The notes under the pieces are model-generated. The model did no database searches, had not been told where the DNA came from, and saw only the letters and a program-made list of their open reading frames with translations. Both the position numbers and the translations under genes were made by a program. A stretch of DNA of 64,000 nt from Azotobacter paspali (lineage in GTDB: Bacteria; Pseudomonadota; Gammaproteobacteria; Pseudomonadales; Pseudomonadaceae), in NCBI RefSeq assembly GCF_042434745.1, contig NZ_JBHLSS010000145.1. One strand, 5' to 3'. This document shows positions 53,057-61,950 of this stretch, one piece after another; position 1 is the stretch's first letter; the number at the start of each line of letters is the position of its first letter.

Positions 53057-54043
53057 TCAGACGGCTGCAGTGGAAACGCGCCCGAACAGCTCCTGGGCGA
53101 AGCGCATGCGCTCGGTCGGGGTCTCCTGGATGCCGCGTTCCTTGAGGTCCGCCAGGTGAGCTTCGATCTTGTAGGTGCGCAGGGCCAGGCCGCAGTCGTT
53201 GGCGATCTGGATATTCAGGCCGGGACGGGCGTTGAGCTCGAGAATCAGGGGCCCCTTGGTTTCGTCCAGCACCATATCGACGCCGATATAACCGAGACCG
53301 CAGAGTTCGTAGCAGCCGGCCGCCAGCTTCATGAAGCCGTCCCAGTCGGGCAGTTGCACGCCATCGACCGGATTGGTGGTGTCCGGGTGCTTGGCGATCT
53401 TGTTGTTCAGCCAGGTGCCGCGCAGGGTGAGGCCGGTGGTCAGATCGACACCGACGCCGATGGCGCCCTGGTGCAGGTTGGCCTTGCCGCTGGACTGGCG
53501 GGTCGGCAGGCGCAGCATGGCCATGACCGGATAGCCCATCAGCACGATGATGCGGATGTCCGGGACGCCCTCGTAGCTGATGCTTTTGAAGATCGGGTCG
53601 GGTTTGACGCGGTACTCGATCAGCGCCCGGTCGCGGCCGCCGCCCAGGGAATAGAGGCCAGTGAGGATGCTGGAGATGTGGTACTCGATTTCCTCATGGG
53701 TGACGATCCGGCCGGAAATCGTCTTGTAGCGGCCTTCGAAACGGTCGGCGATGACCAAAATGCCGTCGCCGCCGGCCCCTTGGGCCGGCTTAATCACGAA
53801 GTCGCTGTGTTCGCCGATGATCTGCTCGAGATTCTCGATTTTCTTCTCGGTTTCGATGATCCCGTACATCTCCGGCACATGGATGCCGGCCTCGATCGCA
53901 TGCTGCTTGGTGATGATCTTGTCGTCGACGATGGGGTACAGACTGCGTTTGTTGTATTTCAGTACGTAGTCCGCATTACGCCGGTTGATGCCCATGATGC
54001 CCTTGGCTTCCAGGGCCTTCCATCTCTTCCACAGGTTGATCAT
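53057..54043 (-). CDS. ATP-grasp ligase, RimK/glutamate-ligase-like
   Basis: A 328-residue ATP-grasp enzyme. IMGINRRNADYVLKYNKRSL and VDDKIITKQHAIEAGIHVPE begin the fold. DFVIKPAQGAGGDGILVIAD is the ATP-binding loop. PDIRIIVLMGYPVMAMLRLP and IGVDMVLDETKGPLILELNA with RPGLN carry the metal ligands (D, E, N). It is last in a three-gene operon and starts 3 bp after the transglutaminase-7TM gene. By family it would join an amino acid, perhaps glutamate, or a sugar-linked group to a peptide or lipid. The target is unknown. Confidence 0.87.
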   Translation of the reverse strand: MINLWKRWKALEAKGIMGINRRNADYVLKYNKRSLYPIVDDKIITKQHAIEAGIHVPEMYGIIETEKKIENLEQIIGEHSDFVIKPAQGAGGDGILVIADRFEGRYKTISGRIVTHEEIEYHISSILTGLYSLGGGRDRALIEYRVKPDPIFKSISYEGVPDIRIIVLMGYPVMAMLRLPTRQSSGKANLHQGAIGVGVDLTTGLTLRGTWLNNKIAKHPDTTNPVDGVQLPDWDGFMKLAAGCYELCGLGYIGVDMVLDETKGPLILELNARPGLNIQIANDCGLALRTYKIEAHLADLKERGIQETPTERMRFAQELFGRVSTAAV

Positions 54044-54046
54044 GTC

Positions 54047-55573
54047 TCAGTCCTTCAGGAAGGCCTTGAAGCGGAACAGTTCCGTCAGGCGGTAGCCGCG
54101 GTAGCGTCCCATGGCCAGCATGAAGCCCACCAGAATCAGCAGTACCGTCGGGAAGGTGAAGATGAAGTAGGTCAACTGCGGAATGTTCATCAGCAGATGA
54201 GCCAGCGAGGCGGCGACGATGGTGCCGAGGGCGACCTTGAAGGCATGGCCGCCGCCGCGTTCTTCCCAGGTGATCGACAGGCGCTCGATGGTCATGGTCA
54301 GGATCACCATCGGGAACAGCGATACCGACAGGCCGCGTTCGAGACCGAGCTTGTGGCTGAGCAGGCTGATGATGGCGATCAGTACCACCACGAAGGTCAG
54401 CACCACGGACAGACGCGGCAGCATCTGCAGCTTGAGATGTTCCAGGTAAGAGCGCAGCGACAGGCCCAGCGCGGTGATCAGGGTGAAGAGAATGATGCCG
54501 AAGCCCACCTGGGTTTCGCGGAAGGCCAGGGCAATCAGGACCGGCGTGAAGGTTCCGAGGGTCTGGATGCCGATCAGGTTGCGCAGGATCAGGATCACCA
54601 GCACGCCGATCGGAATCATGATCATGATCTGATAGGTCTCCTGGGTTTCCAGCGGCAGGCCGTACAGCGTGTATTCCAGGAAGTCGGCATCGGTGTTCTG
54701 GTCGGTCATCTTGGCCAGGCCGATGGCGTTTAACTCGCTGTTGTTGAGGGTGAAGTTGACCTGGGCCTGTTTACCGCCGTCCACGCTGACCAGCGGCTCG
54801 TCGCCGGTCCACCAGATCAGGCGGTCGGCCGGCAGTCCCTGCTCGCCGGTGTCGGGGTTGAAGTACAGCCACTTATCGCCGTTGAAGCTGCGAATCCAGA
54901 GTTCGGGACTGACCGCCTGGTCGGTGACCAGGCGCAGGGTGTGCACGCGCTCCATCGGCACATGGGCGAAGGACAGCAAGAGTTCGACGATGCGTACCCG
55001 GTTCGGCGTCGAGGTATTGCCGGCGGTGAGCAGCTTTACATTGTCGTCGTTGAGGTTGTTGACCCGCTTGATGGTTTCACCGATGAAGGTTTCGACGTCG
55101 GCCGAATGCTCCCGGATTGGCGCCAGCAGGGCTTCGGCGGCGATCTTTTCGGCACCCTCCACCGGGATGCTGTCGCGGAATATCGGGCCCTTGGGCTTGG
55201 GCAAATCGCCGGTATAGCGCTTGGTCAGGGCCAGGCGATAGTAGAGGGTCTGCTTGCCGCTGGCGCGCCGGGCCGACCAGGTCACCCGGCGGTTGCTGTC
55301 GACCTGATTGACGCTCACGCCATAGTTGTTGGAGATGAAGCTCTCGTTGAGGCTGACATAGTTCTGGTTGAGCGGCGGGGCGAACATCTGCACCTTCACC
55401 GGCTCGCGTGGGTTGGCCTGAAATTCGACGCGCGCGTCGATGTTCCACAGGTCGTCGGTCTCGTCCTCGGTCACCGGAATGCCCAGGACGAAGATTTGAT
55501 AGGCCGTGACCAGAACCCCGATCGACACCAGCAGGACGATCAGTATTTTCAAATGCAGGTTGAGGGCGCGCAT
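54047..55573 (-). CDS. Inactive-transglutaminase/7TM membrane protein
   Basis: A 508-residue protein. An N-terminal helix (ILIVLLVSIGVLVTAYQIFV) leads to a periplasmic transglutaminase-like domain (TPNRVRIVELLLSFAHVPME, VTDQAVSPELWIRSFNGDKW), in which the catalytic Cys is not evident. Seven helices follow (YQIMIMIPIGVLVILILRNL to FPTVLLILVGFMLAMGRY). This matches the Transglut_i_TM plus 7TM_transglut families. ATG 55573 was chosen. The frame upstream belongs to the protease gene's end. It is the middle gene of the operon and the likely membrane anchor or sensor. Confidence 0.88.
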   Translation of the reverse strand: MRALNLHLKILIVLLVSIGVLVTAYQIFVLGIPVTEDETDDLWNIDARVEFQANPREPVKVQMFAPPLNQNYVSLNESFISNNYGVSVNQVDSNRRVTWSARRASGKQTLYYRLALTKRYTGDLPKPKGPIFRDSIPVEGAEKIAAEALLAPIREHSADVETFIGETIKRVNNLNDDNVKLLTAGNTSTPNRVRIVELLLSFAHVPMERVHTLRLVTDQAVSPELWIRSFNGDKWLYFNPDTGEQGLPADRLIWWTGDEPLVSVDGGKQAQVNFTLNNSELNAIGLAKMTDQNTDADFLEYTLYGLPLETQETYQIMIMIPIGVLVILILRNLIGIQTLGTFTPVLIALAFRETQVGFGIILFTLITALGLSLRSYLEHLKLQMLPRLSVVLTFVVVLIAIISLLSHKLGLERGLSVSLFPMVILTMTIERLSITWEERGGGHAFKVALGTIVAASLAHLLMNIPQLTYFIFTFPTVLLILVGFMLAMGRYRGYRLTELFRFKAFLKD

Positions 55574-55578
55574 GCGTA

Positions 55579-56115
55579 TTACTCGGCGGAGTTTGCAACA
55601 GTGGCGCAACCGGGCTTGCCGGCCGCGTATTTAAGACTCGGATCGACCAGGGCCCCGAAGCGCGTCAAGGCGTCGGAGCCGATCAGCAGCGGGTATTGGA
55701 AGGCGCTCCTGTCGGTCAGGTTCACCTCGATGGTGCGCAGGGTACCGCCCATGCAGAAGTCCAGCTCGACCACCGGGCGAGCCGTGTAGGTCTGGCTTTC
55801 CGCCGGATCGTAGTCTCCGGCGCGGCGCTTGATCTTGCTGAGTCTCGCCAGCGGACGTTCGATAGGGTGCGAATGGCTGTCATCGATGGCCAGATAGAAG
55901 CGTACCCAGGTCTCACCGTTGCGCTTGAAGCGCGTGATGTCGCGGGCGCTGAGCGATGCCGTCTCGGCACCCGTATCCAGCTTGGCCACCACTTCCAGTT
56001 TGAGTTCGGGCAGCGACACGTATTCGTTCAGGCCATAGACGGACTTCTCGGTGGCGAAAAGTGTTTCGGGGATGAACAGCAGGCAAGCAGACAGGGCAAG
56101 GGGCTGGAATCTCAT
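55579..56115 (-). CDS. Retropepsin-like periplasmic aspartic protease (RimB/DUF785 type)
   Basis: A 178-residue secreted protein. Signal peptide MRFQPLALSACLLFIPETLF, then the active site VVAKLDTGAETASLSARDI with the D-T-G-A motif of retropepsin-like proteases (formerly called ATP-dependent zinc protease). YTARPVVELDFCMGGTLRTI, LTDRSAFQYPLLIGSDAL follow. ATG 56115 with CAGGAC upstream. First gene of the protease / transglutaminase-7TM / ATP-grasp operon. Confidence 0.9.
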   Translation of the reverse strand: MRFQPLALSACLLFIPETLFATEKSVYGLNEYVSLPELKLEVVAKLDTGAETASLSARDITRFKRNGETWVRFYLAIDDSHSHPIERPLARLSKIKRRAGDYDPAESQTYTARPVVELDFCMGGTLRTIEVNLTDRSAFQYPLLIGSDALTRFGALVDPSLKYAAGKPGCATVANSAE

Positions 56116-56303
56116 AGGTCCTGTAGACGGAGGCGATCGACAGTTCAGGCAGCGGCTTGGCACGACGATCCCGCTGCCTGGGCAACAGGCGGTCACGGGC
56201 AGGACCGCCTGCCGCGCGGCGCGCATTCTAGCACGGGTTTCCCGTATCGGCAGATTCCGCCCCTTGGTCGCGGAAAAGGTGTGGAGACGCGTGCGTATTC
56301 GAT

Positions 56304-56317
56304 GATTGTCGACAATC
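56304..56317. promoter_or_regulatory. GntR-type operator 1 upstream of prpR
   Basis: GATTGTCGACAATC is a perfect 14-bp palindrome. Its 12-bp core ATTGTCGACAAT recurs at 56378-56389, 74 bp (seven helical turns) away. Likely binding site of the PrpR-type regulator. Confidence 0.75.
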
Positions 56318-56376
56318 TGAAAGACTCGTTTGACTGGATTGCTTATCAAGCCTAATTTACGTGCAATGAAAACACT

Positions 56377-56390
56377 GATTGTCGACAATA
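56377..56390. promoter_or_regulatory. GntR-type operator 2 at the prpR start
   Basis: GATTGTCGACAATA repeats the ATTGTCGACAAT core of the 56304 site. It ends at the chosen start codon of the regulator gene, so binding would block prpR and, through it, the whole operon. Confidence 0.75.
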
Positions 56391-57112
56391 TGCTTGAGAT
56401 GCCATCCTCGCTGCTAGCTATTCCAGATGATTCCGAAACGCTCTCCGAGCATGTGTTCCGACGCATCCAGGCGGCGATCGTGAAGGGTGAGATCGCCCCA
56501 GGCAGCAAGATTTCCGAGCCCGAACTGGCGCGTGTCTACGGCATTAGCCGCGGTCCCCTGCGTGAAGCCATCCATCGCCTGGAAGGGCAAAAACTGCTGG
56601 TCCGGGTTCCCCACGTGGGAGCCAGGGTGGTTTCGCTCAGCCACCAGGAACTGATCGAGCTTTACGAGATCCGCGAGTCGCTCGAAGGCATGGCCTGCCG
56701 CTTGGCGGCCGAGCGCATGACGCAGGCGGGCGTCGACGAATTGCGCCGGGTACTGGATACCCACGAGCGCGACGAAGCCTTCCAGGCCGGTGTCGGCTAT
56801 TACCAGCAGGAAGGCGATTTCGACTTCCATTACCGGATCATCCAGGGCAGCGGCAACCAGACGCTGGTGCGTATGCTTTGCGCGGATATGTATCAACTGG
56901 TACGCATGTACCGCATCCAGTTCTCTTCCACGCCCAACCGGCCGCGCCAGGCCTTCAACGAACACCACCGGATACTCGATGCCATCGCCGACCATGACGG
57001 CGAACTGGCCGAACTGCTGATGCGACGGCACATAGCTGCTTCCCGGCGCAACATGGAGCGCCACTACGAAGGCGCTCAGGTCACTCCAGCCAACAAGAGA
57101 GGTAAGTCATGA
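56390..57112 (+). CDS. GntR/FadR-family regulator of the methylcitrate operon
   Basis: A 240-residue repressor or regulator. The winged helix is HVFRRIQAAIVKGEIAPGSK with ISEPELARVYGISRGPLREA and IHRLEGQKLLVRVPHVGARV. The all-alpha FCD ligand domain has ELYEIRESLEGMACRLAAER, DFHYRIIQGSGNQTLVRML and EHHRILDAIADHDGELAELL (Asp/His metal ligands). ATG 56390 or 56399 is preferred over ATG 56366, since operator 2 would otherwise be coding. No clear ribosome site precedes any of these. The stop overlaps prpB as ATGA. The ligand is probably methylcitrate or a neighbour in the pathway. Confidence 0.9.
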   Translation: MLEMPSSLLAIPDDSETLSEHVFRRIQAAIVKGEIAPGSKISEPELARVYGISRGPLREAIHRLEGQKLLVRVPHVGARVVSLSHQELIELYEIRESLEGMACRLAAERMTQAGVDELRRVLDTHERDEAFQAGVGYYQQEGDFDFHYRIIQGSGNQTLVRMLCADMYQLVRMYRIQFSSTPNRPRQAFNEHHRILDAIADHDGELAELLMRRHIAASRRNMERHYEGAQVTPANKRGKS

Positions 57113-57996
57113 CTCAGACGTTTGCCGGGCAACGCTTTCGCGATGCCGTCGCCAGCGAACATCCGCTGCAGGTGGTCGGCGCCATCAATGCCAACCACGC
57201 GCTGCTGGCCAAACGTGCCGGCTTCAAGGCCATCTACCTGTCCGGCGGCGGCGTGGCGGCCGGTTCCCTGGGCCTGCCAGACCTGGGCATCACCGGGCTG
57301 GACGACGTGTTGACCGACGTGCGCCGCATCACCGACGTATGCGACCTGCCGCTGCTGGTGGACGTCGATACCGGATTCGGTTCCTCGGCCTTCAACGTCG
57401 CCCGTACCGTCAAGTCGATGATCAAGTTCGGTGCGGCCGCCATCCACATCGAGGACCAGGTGGGTGCCAAGCGCTGCGGTCACCGTCCGAACAAGGAAAT
57501 CGTTTCCCAGCAGGAGATGGTCGACCGGATCAAGGCGGCCGTGGATGCCCGTACCGACGACAGCTTCGTGATCATGGCGCGTACCGACGCGCTGGCGGTC
57601 GAGGGGCTGAACTCGGCGCTGGATCGCGCCGCCGCCTGCGTCGAGGCGGGTGCCGACATGATCTTCCCCGAGGCGATCACCGAACTGGCGATGTACAAGA
57701 CCTTCGCCGACCGGGTGAAGGCGCCGATCCTGGCCAACATCACCGAGTTCGGCGCCACGCCGCTGTACACCACCGAGGAACTGGCCAGCGTCGATGTATC
57801 CCTGGTGCTCTATCCGCTGTCGGCGTTCCGTGCCATGAACAAGGCAGCCGAGAACGTCTACACGGCGCTGCGCCGCGACGGCACCCAGAAGAACGTGATC
57901 GATACCATGCAGACCCGTATGGAGCTTTACGACCGCATCAACTACCACGCCTTCGAGCAGCACCTCGACGCACTGTTTGCAGCCAACAAGAAATGA
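57109..57996 (+). CDS. prpB: 2-methylisocitrate lyase
   Basis: A 295-residue TIM-barrel enzyme that splits 2-methylisocitrate to pyruvate and succinate. Motifs include AGFKAIYLSGGGVAAGSLGL, LLVDVDTGFGSSAFNVARTV, IHIEDQVGAKRCGHRPNKEI (the catalytic KRCGH), and VDARTDDSFVIMARTDALAV. GxGxxAxSxGLPDLG is PrpB rather than isocitrate lyase. The ATG overlaps the stop of the regulator. Confidence 0.97.
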   Translation: MTQTFAGQRFRDAVASEHPLQVVGAINANHALLAKRAGFKAIYLSGGGVAAGSLGLPDLGITGLDDVLTDVRRITDVCDLPLLVDVDTGFGSSAFNVARTVKSMIKFGAAAIHIEDQVGAKRCGHRPNKEIVSQQEMVDRIKAAVDARTDDSFVIMARTDALAVEGLNSALDRAAACVEAGADMIFPEAITELAMYKTFADRVKAPILANITEFGATPLYTTEELASVDVSLVLYPLSAFRAMNKAAENVYTALRRDGTQKNVIDTMQTRMELYDRINYHAFEQHLDALFAANKK

Positions 57997-58071
57997 ATGC
58001 CGCCTGACCGGCCGGAACGAGCCGCTCCCGGAAAACAATAGCAATGACAACCGGATTAGGAGAAACGAGCG

Positions 58072-59235
58072 ATGAGCGCTACCGCAGAAACCACCACTGT
58101 TGGCTTCAAGCCGAAGAAGTCAGTAGCTCTGAGTGGCACCACCGCCGGCAATACCGCCCTGTGCACCGTGGGGCGCACCGGCAATGACCTGCACTATCGC
58201 GGCTATGACATTCTCGACTTCGCCACCATCTGCGAATTCGAGGAGGTCGCCCACCTGCTGGTGCACGGCAAGCTGCCCAATGTCGCCGAACTGAACGGCT
58301 ACAAGGCCAAGCTCAAGTCCCTGCGCGGCCTGCCGGCCGGCGTGAAGACCGCTCTCGAGCAGTTGCCGCCTTCCTCCCACCCGATGGACGCGATGCGCAC
58401 CGGCGTGTCCGTGCTCGGCTGCCTGTCGCCCGAGAAGGAAGACCACAATTACCCCGGCGCCCGCGACATCGCCGATAAGTTGATCGCGTCCCTGGGCTCC
58501 ATGCTGCTGTACTGGTACCACTTCAGCCACAACGGCAAGCGCATCGACGTGGAAACCGACGACGACTCCATCGGCGGCCACTTTCTACACCTGCTGCACG
58601 GCAAGAAGCCGAGCGACAGTTGGGTGCGCGCCATGCACACCTCGCTGATCCTCTACGCCGAGCACGAGTTCAACGCCTCCACTTTCACCTCCCGGGTGAT
58701 CGCCGGCACCGGCTCCGACATGTTCTCCTGCGTCACCGGCGCCATCGGCGCGCTGCGCGGGCCGAAACACGGCGGCGCCAACGAGGTGGCCTTCGAGATT
58801 CAGAAACGCTACGACACCCCGGACGAGGCCGAGGCCGATATCCGTGCCCGCGTCGAGCGCAAGGAGGTCGTGACCGGCTTCGGCCACCCGGTCTACACCG
58901 TCGGCGATCCGCGCAACAAGGTGATTAAGGAAGTCGCCCGCGAGCTCAGCGTCAAACAAGGCAACACCAAGATGTACGACATCGCCGAGCGCCTCGAAAG
59001 TGTGATGTGGGAAATCAAGAAGATGTTCCCCAACCTGGATTGGTTCAGCGCCGTCAGTTACCACATGATGGGCATTCCCACGGCCATGTTCACCCCGGTG
59101 TTCGTGATCGCCCGTACCTCCGGCTGGGTCGCCCATGCCATCGAGCAGCGCATCGACGGCAAAATCATCCGGCCGAGCGCCAACTACGTCGGTCCGGAAA
59201 ACTTGAAGTTCGTTCCGCTCAGGGAGCGCAAGTAA
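58072..59235 (+). CDS. prpC: 2-methylcitrate synthase
   Basis: A 387-residue citrate-synthase-fold enzyme condensing propionyl-CoA with oxaloacetate. Motifs include ALSGTTAGNTALCTVGRTGN, DLHYRGYDILD, the active-site HEFNAST, RGPKHGGANEVAF, and VVTGFGHPVYTVGDPRNKVI. RxxPKHGGAN and the length favour PrpC over GltA. The start at 58072 has TTAGGAGAAACGAGCG. The gap from prpB is 75 bp. Confidence 0.96.
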   Translation: MSATAETTTVGFKPKKSVALSGTTAGNTALCTVGRTGNDLHYRGYDILDFATICEFEEVAHLLVHGKLPNVAELNGYKAKLKSLRGLPAGVKTALEQLPPSSHPMDAMRTGVSVLGCLSPEKEDHNYPGARDIADKLIASLGSMLLYWYHFSHNGKRIDVETDDDSIGGHFLHLLHGKKPSDSWVRAMHTSLILYAEHEFNASTFTSRVIAGTGSDMFSCVTGAIGALRGPKHGGANEVAFEIQKRYDTPDEAEADIRARVERKEVVTGFGHPVYTVGDPRNKVIKEVARELSVKQGNTKMYDIAERLESVMWEIKKMFPNLDWFSAVSYHMMGIPTAMFTPVFVIARTSGWVAHAIEQRIDGKIIRPSANYVGPENLKFVPLRERK

Positions 59236-59236
59236 A

Positions 59237-61840
59237 ATGAACACCCAGTACCGTAAGAGCTTGCCGGGCAGCACGCTGAACTACTTCGACACCCGTGCGG
59301 CCGTCGAAGCCATCCAACCGGGCACCTACGACAAGCTGCCGTATACTTCTCGCGTGCTGGCCGAGCAGTTGGTGCGCCGCTGCGATCCGGCCCTGCTGAG
59401 CGACTCGCTGAAGCAGATCATCGAGCGCAAGCGCGACCTGGACTTCTCCTGGTATCCGGCCCGCGTGGTCTGCCACGACATCCTCGGCCAGACCGCGCTG
59501 GTCGATCTGGCTGGCCTGCGCGACGCCATCGCCGAGCAGGGTGGCGATCCGTCCAAGGTCAACCCAGTGGTGCCGACTCAGTTGATCGTCGACCATTCGC
59601 TGGCCGTGGAGTACGGCGGCTTCGATCCGCAGGCTTTCGAGAAGAACCGTGCCGTCGAGGAGCGTCGCAACGAGGACCGCTTCCACTTCATCGACTGGAC
59701 CCGCACCGCGTTCAAGAACGTGGACGTGATCCCGGCCGGCAACGGCATCATGCACCAGATCAACCTGGAGAAGATGTCCCCGGTGATCCAGGCGCGTGAC
59801 GGCGTGGCCTTCCCGGACACCTGCGTGGGTACCGACTCGCACACCCCGCACGTCGATGCCCTGGGCGTGATCGCCATTGGCGTCGGCGGCCTGGAAGCCG
59901 AAACCGTGATGCTTGGCCGCGCCTCCATGATGCGCCTGCCGGACATCGTCGGCGTCAAGCTGACCGGCAAGCGCCAGCCCGGCATCACCGCCACCGACAT
60001 CGTCCTGGCGCTTACCGAGTTCCTGCGCAAGGAGCGCGTGGTCGGTGCCTACGTCGAGTTCTTCGGCGACGGCGCAGCCAGCCTGTCGATCGGCGACCGC
60101 GCCACCATCTCCAACATGTGCCCGGAATACGGTGCCACGGCGGCGATGTTCTACATCGACCAGCAGACCATCGACTACCTGAAGCTGACCGGTCGCGAGG
60201 CGGAGCAGATCGCCCTGGTCGAGAACTACGCCAGGACCACCGGCCTGTGGGCCGATGCCCTGGTCGGCGCCGAATACGAGCGCGTGCTCGAATTCGACCT
60301 GTCCGGCGTGGTGCGCAACATGGCCGGGCCGAGCAACCCTCACCGCCGCCTGCCGACCAGCGCCCTGCACGAGCGCGGCATCGCAGACGAGACCAAGCTG
60401 GCCGCCGCCAAGGCCGAAGAGGCCGAGGGTCTGCTGCCGGACGGCGCGCTGATCATCGCCGCCATCACCAGTTGCACCAACACCTCCAACCCGCGCAACG
60501 TGGTGGCTGCCGGCCTTCTGGCCAAGAAGGCCAACGCGCTGGGCCTGGTGCGCAAACCCTGGGTGAAGAGCTCGTTCGCTCCGGGCTCCAAGGTCGCCAG
60601 GCTGTATCTGGAGGAGGCCGGCCTGCTACCCGAGCTGGAGAAGCTGGGCTTCGGCATCGTGGCCTACGCCTGCACCACCTGTAACGGCATGTCCGGCGCC
60701 CTGGACCCGGAGATTCAACAAGAGATCATCGACCGCGACTTGTACACCACCGCCGTGCTGTCCGGTAACCGCAACTTCGATGGCCGCATCCATCCGTACG
60801 CCAAGCAGGCCTTCCTGGCCTCGCCGCCGCTGGTGGTCGCCTACGCCATCGCCGGTACCGTGCGCTTCGACATTGAGCAGGACGTGCTGGGCCACGACAA
60901 GGACGGCAAGGCCATCACCTTGAAGGACCTGTGGCCGAGCGACGAGGAGATTGACACCATCGTCGCTTCCTGCGTGAAGCCCGAGCAGTTCAAGCAGGTC
61001 TATATCCCGATGTTCGATTTGGGCTCCGTGGAGGAGGCCAAGAGCCCGCTGTACGACTGGCGTCCGATGTCCACCTACATCCGCCGCCCGCCGTACTGGG
61101 AAGGCGCCCTGGCCGGCGTGCGTACCCTCAAGGGCATGCGCCCGCTGGCGGTGTTGCCGGACAACATCACTACCGACCACCTGTCGCCGTCCAACGCCAT
61201 CCTGCCGGACAGCGCCGCGGGCGAGTACCTGGCCAAGATGGGCCTGCCGGAGGAGGACTTCAACTCTTACGCCACCCATCGCGGCGACCACCTGACCGCG
61301 CAGCGCGCTACCTTCGCCAACCCGCAACTGGTCAACGAAATGGCCGTGGTCGACGGTGAGGTGAAGAAGGGCTCGCTGACCCGCGTCGAGCCGGACGGCA
61401 AGGTCATGCGCATGTGGGAAGCCATCGAAACCTACATGGGGCGCAAGCAGAACCTGATCATCGTCGCTGGCGCCGACTACGGCCAGGGTTCCTCGCGCGA
61501 CTGGGCGGCCAAGGGCGTGCGCCTGGCCGGCGTCGAGGCCATCGTCGCCGAAGGCTTCGAGCGCATCCACCGTACCAACCTGGTTGGCATGGGCGTGCTG
61601 CCGCTGGAGTTCAAGCCGGGTACTACCCGCAAGACCCTGGGTATTGACGGCACCGAAACCTTCGATGTGATCGGCGAGCGCAAGCCGCGCACCGAGCTGA
61701 TTCTGGTCATCCACCGCAAGAGCGGCGAGACCGTCGAAGTGCCCGTGACCTGCCGCCTGGACACCGCCGAAGAAGTGTCCATCTACGAGGCCGGCGGCGT
61801 ACTGCAGCGCTTCGCCAAGGACTTTCTCGACCAGGCCTGA
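59237..61840 (+). CDS. acnD: Fe/S-dependent 2-methylcitrate dehydratase
   Basis: An 867-residue aconitase-fold enzyme making 2-methyl-cis-aconitate (working with PrpF). The iron-sulfur cysteines are ITSCTNTSNPRN and YACTTCNGMSG. DTCVGTDSHTPHVDALGVIA, GVKLTGKRQPGITATDIVLA and the C-terminal GADYGQGSSRDWAAKGVRLA are aconitase signatures. Start ATG 59237 is one base after the prpC stop. Length fits AcnD (about 860-870) rather than AcnA/B. Confidence 0.96.
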   Translation: MNTQYRKSLPGSTLNYFDTRAAVEAIQPGTYDKLPYTSRVLAEQLVRRCDPALLSDSLKQIIERKRDLDFSWYPARVVCHDILGQTALVDLAGLRDAIAEQGGDPSKVNPVVPTQLIVDHSLAVEYGGFDPQAFEKNRAVEERRNEDRFHFIDWTRTAFKNVDVIPAGNGIMHQINLEKMSPVIQARDGVAFPDTCVGTDSHTPHVDALGVIAIGVGGLEAETVMLGRASMMRLPDIVGVKLTGKRQPGITATDIVLALTEFLRKERVVGAYVEFFGDGAASLSIGDRATISNMCPEYGATAAMFYIDQQTIDYLKLTGREAEQIALVENYARTTGLWADALVGAEYERVLEFDLSGVVRNMAGPSNPHRRLPTSALHERGIADETKLAAAKAEEAEGLLPDGALIIAAITSCTNTSNPRNVVAAGLLAKKANALGLVRKPWVKSSFAPGSKVARLYLEEAGLLPELEKLGFGIVAYACTTCNGMSGALDPEIQQEIIDRDLYTTAVLSGNRNFDGRIHPYAKQAFLASPPLVVAYAIAGTVRFDIEQDVLGHDKDGKAITLKDLWPSDEEIDTIVASCVKPEQFKQVYIPMFDLGSVEEAKSPLYDWRPMSTYIRRPPYWEGALAGVRTLKGMRPLAVLPDNITTDHLSPSNAILPDSAAGEYLAKMGLPEEDFNSYATHRGDHLTAQRATFANPQLVNEMAVVDGEVKKGSLTRVEPDGKVMRMWEAIETYMGRKQNLIIVAGADYGQGSSRDWAAKGVRLAGVEAIVAEGFERIHRTNLVGMGVLPLEFKPGTTRKTLGIDGTETFDVIGERKPRTELILVIHRKSGETVEVPVTCRLDTAEEVSIYEAGGVLQRFAKDFLDQA

Positions 61841-61850
61841 CCGCCGTGAC

Positions 61851-61889
61851 CTGTCTACCGGTCCCGCGCCCTGCGGGACGGGTAGACAG
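61851..61889. repeat. Strong hairpin between acnD and prpF
   Basis: CTGTCTACC at 61851 pairs with GGTAGACAG ending at 61889. An inner GTCCCGC/GCGGGAC pair continues the stem around GCCCT. There is no T-run, so it is more likely an mRNA-stabilising or REP-type hairpin than a terminator in this operon. Confidence 0.65.
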
Positions 61890-61950
61890 GCATCTGCATT
61901 CCCTTTCGTGCCACCATCCGGCGGCACGGTCTCATGAGGACGAGACTCCC

